From: Aegilops tauschii subsp. strangulata
Taxonomy: Eukaryota > Streptophyta > Magnoliopsida > Poales > Poaceae
Length of the DNA: 64,000 nt
Assembly (NCBI RefSeq): GCF_002575655.3
Contig: NC_053040.3
Span: forward strand, 464,738,780-464,802,779
Reading direction: 5' to 3'
In this document: piece by piece, positions 36,216 to 47,484 of the stretch
Layout of the letters: every line of letters starts with the position of its first letter
Position numbering within the stretch: position 1 is the stretch's first letter
Position numbers and translations under genes: made by a program
The notes under the pieces: model-generated
What the model was told of the DNA's origin: nothing
The model's database searches: none
The model's input: only the letters and a program-made list of their open reading frames with translations

Positions 36216-37939
36216 TGTTGGGAATCGTAGCATAATTTTAAAATTTTCCTACGTTCACCAAGATGCATCTATGGAGTATACTAGCAACGAGGGGAAGGGA
36301 GTGCATCTACATACCCTTGTAGATCGCGAGCGGAAGCGTTCCAATGAACGTGGATGACGGAGTCGTACTCGCCGTGATCCAAATCACCGATGACCGAGTG
36401 CCGAACGGACGGCACCTCCGCGTTCAACACACGTACGGTGCAGCGACGTCTCCTCCTTCTTGATCCAGCAAGGGGGAAGGAGAGGTTGATGGAGATCCAG
36501 CAGCACGACGGCGTGGCGGTGGATGTAGCGGGTCTCATGCAGGGCTTCGCCGAGCTTCTACGAGAGAGAGAGAGGTGTTGTAGGGGAGGAGGGAGGCGCC
36601 CAAGGCTGTTGTATGCTGCCCTCCCTCCCCCCCTTTATATAGGCCCCTGGGGGGGTGCGCCAACCCCAAGAGATGGGATCTCAAGGGGGGCGGCGGCCAC
36701 AAGGGGGGGAAGGGGTTGCCTTGCCCCCCAAGGCAAGGGGGAACTGCCCCCCCCCTTAGGGTTCCCAACCCTAGGCGCATGGGGGGAGGCCCAAGGGGGG
36801 CGCCCCAGCCCACTAGGGGCTGGTTCCCTTCCACTTTCAGCCCACGGGGCCCTCCGGGACAGGTGGCCCCACCTGGTGGACCCCCGGGACCCTTCCGGTG
36901 GTCCCGGTACAATACCGATAACCCCCGAAACTTTCCCGGTGGCCGAAACTGAACTTCCTATATATAATTCTTCACCTACGGACCATTCCGGAACCTCTTG
37001 TGACGTCCGGGATCTCATCCGGGACTCCGAACAACTTTCGGGTTTCCGCATACATATATCTCTACAACCCTAGCGTCACCGGACCTTAAGTGTGTAGACC
37101 CTACGGGTTCGGGAGGCATGCAGACATGACCGAGACGCCTCTCCGGTCAATAACCAACAGCGGGATCTGGATACCCATGTTGGCTCCCACATGTTCCATG
37201 ATGATCTCATCGGATGAACCACGGTGTCGAGGATTCAATCAATCCCGTATGCAATTCCCTTTGTCAATCGGTATGTTACTTGCCCGAGATTCGATCGTCG
37301 GTATCCCAATACCTTGTTCAATCTCGTTACCGGCAAGTCTCTTTACTCGTACCGCAATGCATGATCCCGTGACTAACGCCTTAGTCACATTGAGCTCATT
37401 ATGATGATGCATTACCGAGTGGGCCCAGAGATACCTCTCCGTCATACGGAGTGACAAATCCCAGTCTCGATCCGTGCCAACCCAACAGACACTTTCGGAG
37501 ATACCCGTAGTGCACCTTTATAGTCACCCAGTTACGTTGTGACGTTTGGCACACCCAAAGCACTCCTACGGTATCTGGGAGTTGCACGATCTCATGGTCT
37601 AAGGAAAAGATACTTGACATTGGAAAAGCTCTAGCAAACGAAACTACACGATCTTTTATGCTATGCTTAGGATTGGGTCTTGTCCATCACATCATTCTCC
37701 TAATGATGTGATCCCGTTATCAATGACATCCAATGTCCATAGTCAGGAAACCGTGACTATCTGTTGATCAACGAGCTAGTCAACTAGAGGCTTACTAGGG
37801 ACAGGTTGTGGTCTATGTATTCACACATGTATCACGATTTCCGGACAATACAATTATAGCATGAATAATAGACAATTACCATGAACAAAGAAATATAATA
37901 ATAACCATTTATTATTGCCTCTAGGGCATATTTCCAACA
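36216..37939 (-). repeat. 3' LTR of WIS-like copy B
   Basis: 1724 bp. I count about a dozen differences from the other LTR by eye, including a shorter (GA)n run near 36563 and single substitutions. Confidence 0.94.
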
Positions 37940-37971
37940 GTCTCCCACTTGCACTAGAGTCAATAATCTAG

Positions 37972-40866
37972 TTACATTGTGATGAATCGAACACCCATTG
38001 CGTCCTGGTGTTGATCATGTTTTGCCCTAGGGAGAGGTTTAGTCAACGGATCTGCTACATTCAGGTCCGTGTGTACTTTACAAATATCTATGTCTCCATT
38101 TTGAACACTTTCACGAATGGAGTTGAAGCGACGCTTGATATGCCTGGTCTTCCTGTGAAACCTGGGCTCCTTCGCAAGGGCAATAGCTCCAGTGTTGTCA
38201 CAGAAGAGAGTCATTGGGCCCGACGCATTGGGAATCACCCCTAGGTCGGTAATGAACTCCTTCATCCAGACTGCTTCATGTGCTGCCTCTGAGGCTGCCA
38301 TGTACTCCGCTTCACATGTAGATCCCGCCACGACGCTTTGCTTGCAACTGCACCAGCTTACTGCTCCTCTATTCAATATATACACGTATCCGGTCTGTGA
38401 CTTCGAGTCATCCAGATCTGTGTCGAAGCTAGCGTCGACGTAACCCTTTACGACGAGCTCTTCGTCACCTCCATAAACGAGAAACATATCCTTAGTCCTC
38501 TTCAGGTACTTCAGGATATTCTTGACCGCTGTCCAGTGTTCCTTGCCGGGATTACTTTGGTACCTTCCTACCAAACTTACGGCAAGGTTTATATCAGGTC
38601 TGGTACACAGCATGGCATACATAATAGACCCTATGGCCGAGGCATAGGGGATGACACTCATCTGTTCTATATCTTCTGCCGTGGTCGGGCATTGAGCCGT
38701 GCTCAATTGCACACCTTGCAATACAGGCAAGAACCCCTTCTTGGACTGATCCATACTGAACTTCTTCAATATCTTGTCAAGGTATGTACTCTGTGAAAGA
38801 CCAATGAGGCGTCTTGATCTATCTCTATAGATTTTGATGCCTAATATATAAGCAGCTTCTCCAAGGTCCTTCATTGAAAAACACTTATTCAAATAGGCCT
38901 TTATACTTTCCAAGAATTCTATATCATTTCCCATCAATAATATGTCATCCACATATAATATGAGAAATGCTACAGAGCTCCCACTCACTTTCTTGTAAAC
39001 ACAGGCTTCTCCATAAGTCTGTGTAAACCCAAACGCTTTGATCATGTCATCAAAGCGAATGTTCCAACTCCGAGATGCTTGCACCAGCCCATAAATTGAG
39101 CGTTGGAGCTTGCATACTTTGTTAGCATTCTTAGGATCGACAAAACCTTCCAGCTGCATCATATACAACTCTTCCTTAAGGAAGCCGTTAAGGAATGCCG
39201 TTTTGACGTCCATCTGCCATATCTCATAATCATAGTATGCGGCAATTGCTAACATGATTCGGACGGACTTCAGCTTCGCTACGGGTGAGAAAGTCTCATC
39301 GTAGTCAACCCCTTGAACTTGTCGATAACCCTTAGCGACAAGTCGAGCTTTGTAGATGGTCACATTACCATCTGCGTCCGTCTTCTTCTTAAAGATCCAT
39401 TTGTTTTCTATGGCTCGCCGCTCATCGGGCAAGTCAGTCAAAGTCCATACTTTGTTTTCATACATGGATTCTATCTCGGATTTCATGGCTTCTAGCCATT
39501 TGTCAGAATTCGGGCCCGCCATCGCTTCTTCATAGTTCGAAGGTTCACCGTTGTCTAACAACATGATTTCCAGGACAGGGTTGCCGTACCACTCTGGTGC
39601 GGAACGTGTCCTTGTGGACCTACGAAGTTCAGTAACTTGATCTGAAGCTTCATGATCATCATCATTAACTTCCTCCCCAGTCGGTGTAGGCACCACACGA
39701 ACATTTTCCCGCGCTGCGCTACTTTCCGGTTCGGAAGGGGTGACTATCACCTCATCAAGTTCCACTTTCCTCCCACTCAATTCTTTCGAGAGAAACTCCT
39801 TCTCCAGAAAGGACCCGTTCTTGGCAACGAAGATCTTGCCTTCGGATCTGAGGTAGAAGGTATACCCAATAGTTTCCTTAGGGTATCCTATGAAGACGCA
39901 TTTTTCCGATTTGGGTTCGAGCTTTTCAGGTTGAAGTTTCTTGACATAAGCATCGCATCCCCAAACTTTTAGAAACGACAGCTTAGGTTTCTTCCCAAAC
40001 CATAATTCATACGGTGTCGTCTCAACGGATTTCGACGGAGCCCTATTTAAAGTGAATGCGGCAGTCTCTAAAGCATAACCCCAAAATGAGAGCGGTAAGT
40101 CGGTAAGAGACATCATAGATCGAACCATATCCAATAGAGTGCGATTACGACGTTCGGACACACCATTTCTCTGAGGTGTTCCAGGCGGCGTGAGTTGTGA
40201 AACTATTCCACATTTCCTTAAGTGTGAACCAAATTCATGACTTAAATATTCTCCACCACGATCTGATCGTAAGAATTGTATTTTCCTGTCACGTTGATTC
40301 TCAACTTCACTCTGAAATTCCTTGAACTTTTCAAAGGTTTCAGACTTGTGTTTCATTAGGTAGGCATATCCATATCTACTTAAATCATCAGTGAGAGTGA
40401 GAACATAACGATATCCTCCGCGAGCCTCAACACTCATTGGACCGCACACATCGGTATGTATGATTTCCAATAAGTTGGTTGCTCGCTCCATTGTTCTGGA
40501 GAACGGAGTCTTGGTCATCTTACCCATGAGGCATGGTTCGCACGTGTCAAATGATTCGTAATCAAGAGACTCCAAAAGTCCATCTGCATGGAGCTTCTTC
40601 ATGCGCTTGACACCAATGTGACCAAGGCGGCAGTGCCACAAGTATGTGGGACTATCGTCATCAACTTTACATCTTTTGGTATTCACACTATGAACATGTG
40701 TAACATCACGTTCGAGATTCATCAAAAATAAACCATTGACCAGCGGGGCATGACCATAAAACATATCTCTCAAATAAATAGAACAACCATTATTCTCGGA
40801 CTTAAATGAGTAGCCATCTCGAATTAAACGAGATCCAGATACAATGTTCATGCTCAAAGCTGGCAC
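37972..40866 (-). CDS. Copia integrase-reverse transcriptase-RNase H region (copy B)
   Basis: A 964-codon open frame forming the C-terminal two thirds of the polyprotein. In order: a GAG-pre-integrase HHCC finger (H78, H83, C109, C112); integrase core with D139, D202 and E238; a linker with the RRSTR motif; reverse transcriptase with YVDD at 638-641; and RNase H (about 805-930), ending in the DPLTKPLP motif usual for Copia. It synthesises and integrates the cDNA in cytoplasmic particles and nucleus. Its first residues are really the continuation of the upstream gag-protease frame, lost through a one-base shift, so the listed start is not a true initiator. All catalytic residues I can locate are present. 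Confidence 0.9.
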   Translation of the reverse strand: MPALSMNIVSGSRLIRDGYSFKSENNGCSIYLRDMFYGHAPLVNGLFLMNLERDVTHVHSVNTKRCKVDDDSPTYLWHCRLGHIGVKRMKKLHADGLLESLDYESFDTCEPCLMGKMTKTPFSRTMERATNLLEIIHTDVCGPMSVEARGGYRYVLTLTDDLSRYGYAYLMKHKSETFEKFKEFQSEVENQRDRKIQFLRSDRGGEYLSHEFGSHLRKCGIVSQLTPPGTPQRNGVSERRNRTLLDMVRSMMSLTDLPLSFWGYALETAAFTLNRAPSKSVETTPYELWFGKKPKLSFLKVWGCDAYVKKLQPEKLEPKSEKCVFIGYPKETIGYTFYLRSEGKIFVAKNGSFLEKEFLSKELSGRKVELDEVIVTPSEPESSAARENVRVVPTPTGEEVNDDDHEASDQVTELRRSTRTRSAPEWYGNPVLEIMLLDNGEPSNYEEAMAGPNSDKWLEAMKSEIESMYENKVWTLTDLPDERRAIENKWIFKKKTDADGNVTIYKARLVAKGYRQVQGVDYDETFSPVAKLKSVRIMLAIAAYYDYEIWQMDVKTAFLNGFLKEELYMMQLEGFVDPKNANKVCKLQRSIYGLVQASRSWNIRFDDMIKAFGFTQTYGEACVYKKVSGSSVAFLILYVDDILLMGNDIEFLESIKAYLNKCFSMKDLGEAAYILGIKIYRDRSRRLIGLSQSTYLDKILKKFSMDQSKKGFLPVLQGVQLSTAQCPTTAEDIEQMSVIPYASAIGSIMYAMLCTRPDINLAVSLVGRYQSNPGKEHWTAVKNILKYLKRTKDMFLVYGGDEELVVKGYVDASFDTDLDDSKSQTGYVYILNRGAVSWCSCKQSVVAGSTCEAEYMAASEAAHEAVWMKEFITDLGVIPNASGPMTLFCDNTGAIALAKEPRFHRKTRHIKRRFNSIRESVQNGDIDICKVHTDLNVADPLTKPLPRAKHDQHQDAMGVRFITM

Positions 40867-41951
40867 TAAATAACAATATTGAGGTTTAAAACTAATCCCG
40901 TAGGGAGATGCAGAGGTAGCGTGCCGACGGCGATCACATCGACTTTGGAACCATTCCCGACGCGCATCGTCACCTCGTCCTTCGCCAGTCTCCGTTTATT
41001 CCGTAGTTCCTGTTTTGAGTTACAAATATGAGCAACCGCACCGGTATCAAATACCCAGGAGCTACTACGAGTACTGGTAAGGTACACATCAATTACTAGT
41101 ATATCACATATACCTTGGGTGTTGCCGGCCTTCTTCTTTTCCGCTAAGTATTTGGGGCAGTTCCGCTTCCAGTGACCACTTCCCTTGCAATAAAAGCACT
41201 CAGTCTCGGGTTTGGGTCCATTCTTTGACTTCTTCCCGGTAACTGGCTTACCGGGCGCGGCAACTCCCTTGCCGTCCTTCTTGAAGTTCTTCTTACCCTT
41301 GCCCTTCTTGAACTTAGTGGTTTTATTCACCATCAACACTTGATGTTCTTTTCTGATCTCTACCTCAGCTGATTTCAGCATTGAATATACCTCGGGAATG
41401 GTCTTTTCCATCCCCTGCATATTGTAGTTCATCACAAAGCTCTTGTAGCTTGGTGGAACCGACTGGAGGATTCTGTCAATGACCGCGTCATCCGGGAGAT
41501 TAACTCCCAGCTGAGACAAGCGGTTGTGCAACCCAGACATTCTGAGTATGTGCTCACTAACAGAACTGTTCTCCTCCATTTTACAGCTGAAGAACTTGTC
41601 GGAGACATCATATCTCTCGACCCGGGCATGAGCTTGAAAAACCAGTTTCAGCTCCTCGAACATCTCATATGCTCCATGTTTCTCAAAACGCTTTTGGAGA
41701 CCCGGTTCTAAGCTGTAAAGCATGCCGCACTGAACGAGGGAGTAATCATCAGCACGCTGCTGCCAAGCGTTCATAACGTCTTGGTTCTCAGGGATTGGTG
41801 CTTCACCTAGCGGTGCTTCTAAGACATAATCTTTCTTGGCTGCTATGAGGATGATCCTCAGGTTCCGGACCCAGTCCGTATAGTTGCTGCCATCATCTTT
41901 CAGCTTGGTTTTCTCTAGGAACGCGTTGAAATTGAGGACAACGTGGGCCAT
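40866..41951 (-). CDS. Copia gag and protease region (copy B)
   Basis: 361 codons from a standard ATG at 41951. The gag (UBN2-type) spans about 1-200. A Lys-rich stretch (212-245) leads to the zinc knuckle C252-x2-C255-x4-H260-x4-C265. The protease active site is FDTGA (Asp302). The frame stops at 40866, just where the family normally reads on into integrase. The pol frame overlaps it by one base, and the cause looks like loss of one A in an AAT-rich stretch near 40878-40882. Gag forms the particle and the protease matures it. This half could still be made as a separate protein. Confidence 0.9.
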   Translation of the reverse strand: MAHVVLNFNAFLEKTKLKDDGSNYTDWVRNLRIILIAAKKDYVLEAPLGEAPIPENQDVMNAWQQRADDYSLVQCGMLYSLEPGLQKRFEKHGAYEMFEELKLVFQAHARVERYDVSDKFFSCKMEENSSVSEHILRMSGLHNRLSQLGVNLPDDAVIDRILQSVPPSYKSFVMNYNMQGMEKTIPEVYSMLKSAEVEIRKEHQVLMVNKTTKFKKGKGKKNFKKDGKGVAAPGKPVTGKKSKNGPKPETECFYCKGSGHWKRNCPKYLAEKKKAGNTQGICDILVIDVYLTSTRSSSWVFDTGAVAHICNSKQELRNKRRLAKDEVTMRVGNGSKVDVIAVGTLPLHLPTGLVLNLNIVI

Positions 41952-43445
41952 TTGATCTACAATACATAGTGTAAAGATTTAGACTAAGTTCATGATAATT
42001 AAGTTCATATAATCAAATTATTTAATGAACTCCCACTCAGATAGACATCCCTCTAGTCATCTAAGTGAAACATGATCCGAATTCGACTAGGCCGTGTCCG
42101 ATCATCACGTGAGACGGACTAGTCAAGATCGGTGAACATTTCCATGTTGATCGTATCTTCTATACGACTCATGCTCGACCTTTCGGTCCTCCGTGTTCCG
42201 AGGCCATGTCTGTACATGCTAGGCTCGTCAAGTGAACCTAAGTGTATTGCGTGTGTTCCGAGGCCATGTCTGTACATGCTAGGCTCGTCACGTGAGACGG
42301 ACTAGTCAAGATCGGTGAACATTTCCATGTTGATCGTATCTTCTACACGACTCATGCTCGACCTTTCGGTCCTCCGTGTTCCGAGGCCATGTCTGTACAT
42401 GCTAGGCTCGTCAAGTGAACCTAAGTGTATTGCGTGTGTTCCGAGGCCATGTCTGTACATGCTAGGCTCGTCAACACCCGTTGTATTCGAACGTTAGAAT
42501 CTATCACACCCGATCATCATGTGGTGCTTCGAAACAACGAACCTTCGCAACGGTGCACAGTTAGGGTGAACACTTTCTTGAAATTATTATAAGGGATCAT
42601 CCTACTTGCTACCGTCGTTCTAAGCAAATAAGATGCAAAAACATGATAAACATCACATGCAATCAAATAGTGACATGATATGGCCAATATCATCATGCTC
42701 CTTTGATCTCCATCTTCGGGGCACCATGATCATCTTTGTCACCGGCATGACACCATGATCTCCATCATCATGATCTCCATCATTGTGTCTTCATGAAGTC
42801 GTCACGCCAACGATTACTTCTACTTCTATGGCTAACACGTTTAGCAATAAAGTAAAGTAATTTACATGGCGTTTATTTAATGACACGCAGGTCATACAAA
42901 ATAATAAAGACAACTCCTATGGCTCCTGCCGGTTGTCATACTCATCGACATGCAAGTCGTGATTCCTATTACAAGAATATGATCAATCTCATACATCACA
43001 TATCATTCATCACATCTTCTGGCCATATCACATCACATAGCACTTGCTGCAAAAACAAGTTAGACGTCCTCTAATTGTTGTTGCAAGTTTTTACGTGGTT
43101 TGTAGGTTTCTAGCAAGAACGATTTCTTACCTACGTATGACCACAACGTGATTTGCCAATTTCTATTTACCCTTCATAAGGACCCTTTTCATCGAATCCG
43201 TTCCGACTAAAGTAGGAGAGACAGACACCCGCTAGCCACCTTATGCAACTTGTGCATGTCAGTCGGTGGAACCAGTCTCACGTAAGCGTACGTGTAAGGT
43301 TGGTCTGGGCCGCTTCATCCTACAATGCCGCCGAAACAAGAAACGACTAGTAGCGGCAAGAAGAATTGGCAAACTCAACGCCCACAACTGCTTTGTGTTC
43401 TACTCGTGCATAGTAACTACGCATAGGCCTGGCTCATGATGCCAC
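41952..43445 (-). other. Leader of WIS-like copy B, with tandem duplication
   Basis: Non-coding. A 183-bp tandem duplication (42108-42290, 42291-42473) doubles a block that already contains two 38-bp units, giving four copies of the unit with GTACATGCTAGGCTCGTCA. Ends with the primer-binding site next to 43446. Confidence 0.85.
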
Positions 43446-45174
43446 TGTTGGGAATCGTAGCATAATTTTAAAATTTTCCTACGTTCACCAAGATGCATCT
43501 ATGGAGTATACTAGCAACGAGGGGAAGGGAGTGCATCTACATACCCTTGTAGATCGCGAGCGGAAGCGTTCCAATGAACGTGGATGACGGAGTCGTACTC
43601 GCCGTGATCCAAATCACCGATGACCGAGTGCCGAACGGACGGCACCTCCGCGTTCAACACACGTACGGTGCAGCGACGTCTCCTCCTTCTTGATACAGCA
43701 AGGGGGAAGGAGAGGTTGATGGAGATCCAGCAGCACGACGGCGTGGCGGTGGATGTAGCGGGTCTCGTGCAGGGCTTTGCCGAGCTTCTACGAGAGAGAG
43801 AGAGAGAGAGGTGTTGCAGGGGAGGAGGGAGGCGCCCAAGGCTGTTGTATGCTGCCCTCCCTCCCCCCCTTTATATAGGCCCCTGGGGGGTGCGCCAACC
43901 CCAAGAGATGGGATCTCAAGGGGGGCGGCGGCCACAAGGGGGGGAAGGGGTTGCCTTGCCCCCCAAGGCAAGGGGGAACTCCCCCCCCCCTTAGGGTTCC
44001 CAACCCTAGGCGCATGGGGGGAGGCCCAAGGGGGGCGCCCCAGCCCACTAGGGGCTGGTTCCCTTCCACTTTCAGCCCACGGGGCCCTCCGGGACAGGTG
44101 GCCCCACCTGGTGGACCCCCGGGACCCTTCCGGTGGTCCCGGTACAATGCCGATAACCCCCGAAACTTTCCCGGTGGCCGAAACTGAACTTCCTATATAT
44201 AATTCTTCACCTCCGGACCATTCCGGAACCTCTTGTGACGTCCGGGATCTCATCCGGGACTCCGAACAACTTTCGGGTTTCCGCATACATATATCTCTAC
44301 AACCCTAGCGTCACCGGACCTTAAGTGTGTAGACCCTACGGGTTCGGGAGGCATGCAGACATGACCGAGACGCCTCTCCGGTCAATAACCAACAGCGGGA
44401 TCTGGATACCCATGTTGGCTCCCACATGTTCCACGATGATCTCATCGGATGAACCATGGTGTCGAGGATTCAATCAATCCCGTATGCAATTCCCTTTGTC
44501 AATTTGTATGTTACTTGCCCGAGATTCGATCGTCGGTATCCCAATACCTTGTTCAATCTCGTTACCGGCAAGTCTCTTTACTCGTACCGCAATGCATGAT
44601 CCCGTGACTAACGCCTTAGTCACATTGAGCTCATTATGATGATGCATTACCGAGTGGGCCCAGAGATACCTCTCCGTCATACGGAGTGACAAATCCCAGT
44701 CTCGATCCGTGCCAACCCAACAGACACTTTCGGAGATACCCGTAGTGCACCTTTATAGTCACCCAGTTACGTTGTGACGTTTGGCACACCCAAAGCACTC
44801 CTACGGTATCTGGGAGTTGCACGATCTCATGGTCTAAGGAAAAGATACTTGACATTGGAAAAGCTCTAGCAAACGAAACTACACGATCTTTTATGCTATG
44901 CTTAGGATTGGGTCTTGTCCATCACATCATTCTCCTAATGATGTGATCCCGTTATCAATGACATCCAATGTCCATAGTCAGGAAACCGTGACTATCTGTT
45001 GATCAACGAGCTAGTCAACTAGAGGCTTACTAGGGACAGGTTGTGGTCTATGTATTCACACATGTATCACGATTTCCGGACAATACAATTATAGCATGAA
45101 TAATAGACAATTACCATGAACAAAGAAATATAATAATAACCATTTATTATTGCCTCTAGGGCATATTTTCAACA
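43446..45174 (-). repeat. 5' LTR of WIS-like copy B
   Basis: 1729 bp, TG...CA. A TATA-like stretch lies near 43870 (minus-strand reading CCTATATAAAGG). Near-identical to the left LTR. Confidence 0.94.
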
Positions 45175-45179
45175 AGATG

Positions 45180-47484
45180 CCCATCAATTGATGTTAATGT
45201 GAGGAGTAGGGATTGCCATGCAACGGATGCACTAGAGCTATAAATGTATGAAAGCTCAACAAAAGAAACTAAGTGGGTGTGCATCCAACTTGCTTGCTCA
45301 CGAAGACCTAGGGCATTTGAGGAAGCCCATTGTTGGAATATACAAGCCAAGTTCTATAACGAAAAATTCCCACTAGTATATGAAAGTGACAAAACAAGAG
45401 ACTATCTATCATAAAGATCATGGTGCTACTTTGAAGCACAAGTATGGAAAAAAGGATAGTAGCATTGCCCCTTTTTATTTTCTTTTCTTTTTTTTGGGCC
45501 TTTCTTTTGGCCTTTCTTTTTTTGGGGACAATGCTCTAGGAATGATGATCATGACACTTCTATTTATTTACAACTCAATGATTACAACTCGATACTAGAA
45601 CAAAGTATGACTCTATATGAATGCCTCCGGTGGTGTACCGGGATGGGCAATGAATCAAGAGTGACATGTATGAAATAATATGCATGGTGGCTTTGCCACA
45701 AATACGATGTCAACTACATGATCATGCAAGGCAATATGACAATGATGAACGTGTCATGATAAACGGAACGGTGGAAAGTTGCACGGCAATATATCTCGGA
45801 ATGGCTATGGAAATGCCATAATAGTTAGTTATGGTGGCTGTTTTGAGGAAGATATAAGGAGGTTTATGTGTGATAGAGCGTATCGTATCACGGGGTTTGG
45901 ATGCACCGGCGAAGTTTGCACCAACTCTCAAGGTGAGAAAGGGCAATGCACGGTACCGAAGAGGCTAGCAATGGTGGAAGGTTGAGAGTGCGTATAATCC
46001 ATGGACTCAACATTAGTCATAAATAACTCACATACTTATTGCAAAAATCTACAAGTCATCAAAAACCAAGCACTACGCGCATGCTCCTAGGGGGATAGAT
46101 TGGTAGGAAAAGACCATCGCTCGTCCCCGACCGCCACTCATAAGGAGGACAATCAAAGAACACCTCATGTTTCAAATTTGTTACATAATGTTTACCATAC
46201 GTGCATGCTACGGGATTTGCAAACTTCAATACAAGTATTTCTCAAATTCACAACTAATCAACTAGCACAACTTTAATATCACTACCTCCATATCTCAAAA
46301 CAATTATCAAGCATCAAACTTCTCTTAGTATTCAACACACTCATAAGAAAGTTTTATTAATCTTGAATACCTAGCATATTAGGACTAATTTCAAAATTAA
46401 AGCAAATTACCATGCTGTTTTGTAGGACTCTCAAAATAATATAAGTGAAGCATGAGAGAACAAAAATTTCTATAAAACAAATCCACCACCATGCTCTAAA
46501 AGATGTAAGTGAAGCACTAGAGCAAAAACTATATAGCTCAACAGATATAAGTGAAGCACATAAAGTATTCTAATAAATTCCGAATCATGTGTGTCTCTCT
46601 CAAAAGTGTATTCAGCGAGGATGATTGTGGTAAACTAACAAGCAAAGACTCAAATCATACAAGACGCTCCAAGCAAAACACATATCATGTGGTGAATAAA
46701 AATATAGCTCCAAGTAAAGTTACCGATGGACGAAGACGAAAGAGGGGATGCCTTCCGGGGCATCCCCAAGCTTTGGCTTTTTGGTGTCTAGATTATCTTG
46801 GGGTGCCATGGGCATCCCCAAGCTTAGGCTCTTGCCACTCCTTGTTTCATAATCCATCAAAACTTTACCCAAAACTTGAAAACTTCACAACACAAAACTC
46901 AACAGAAAATCTCATGAGCTCCGTTAGCGAAAGAAAAAAAAAACACCACTTCAAGGTACTGTATTGAACTCATTATTTATTTATATTGGTGTTAAACCTA
47001 CTGTATTCTAACTTCTCTATGGTTTATAAACTATTTTACTAGCCATATATTCATCAAAATAAGCAAACAACACACGAAAAACAGAATCTGTCAAAAACAG
47101 AACAGTCTGTAGTAATCTGTAACTAACGCAAACTTCTGCAACTCAAAAAATTCTACCAAAATAGGAAGACCTATAAAATTTGTTTATTGATCTACTGCAA
47201 TTGGAATAAGTATTTTATCACGTTCTGGTGATTTTTAACAATTGTTTTCGTGAACAGAAAGTTTCTGGAATTTTCAGCAAGATCAAATAACTATCATCCA
47301 AGAAGATCCTATAGGTTTAACTTGGCACAAACACTAATTAAAACATAAAAACAAATCTAACCAGAGGCTAGATCAAATATTTATTCCTAAACAGAAGCAA
47401 AAAGCAAAAAAAAAAAAAGTGGGTTGCCTCCCAACAAGCGCTATCGTTTAACGCCCCTAGCTAGGCATAAAAACAAGGATAGAT
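45180..47484 (-). other. Long non-coding 3' part of the Gypsy interior
   Basis: About 2.3 kb downstream of gag-protease on the minus strand, with no RT, RNase H or integrase remnants in any frame. The phrase GCATCCCCAAGCTT recurs (46760 and 46813), echoing the polypurine tract. Near 47420-47460 lies a GGGCGTTAAACGATAGCGCT segment followed by GTTGGGAGGCAACCCA, which I remember from this Gypsy group. Confidence 0.7.

Larger units (their letters stand above)
36216..45174 (-). mobile_element. WIS-like Copia LTR retrotransposon, nearly intact (copy B)
   Basis: 8959 bp on the minus strand with TSD AGATG at 36211-36215 and 45175-45179, inserted in the Gypsy interior. LTRs are 36216-37939 and 43446-45174. 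The primer site (reverse complement of GGCTCATGATGCCA) lies at 43432-43445 and the polypurine tract beside 37940. Gag-pol is open except for one frame break near 40870. It is the best preserved retrotransposon in the window. Confidence 0.95.

Noticed and set aside
36390..37073. 227-codon ORF inside the WIS-like LTR (and its twin near 43620-44308)
   Set aside because: LTR sequence, changes frame between the two LTRs, G/C homopolymer-rich; not a gene.
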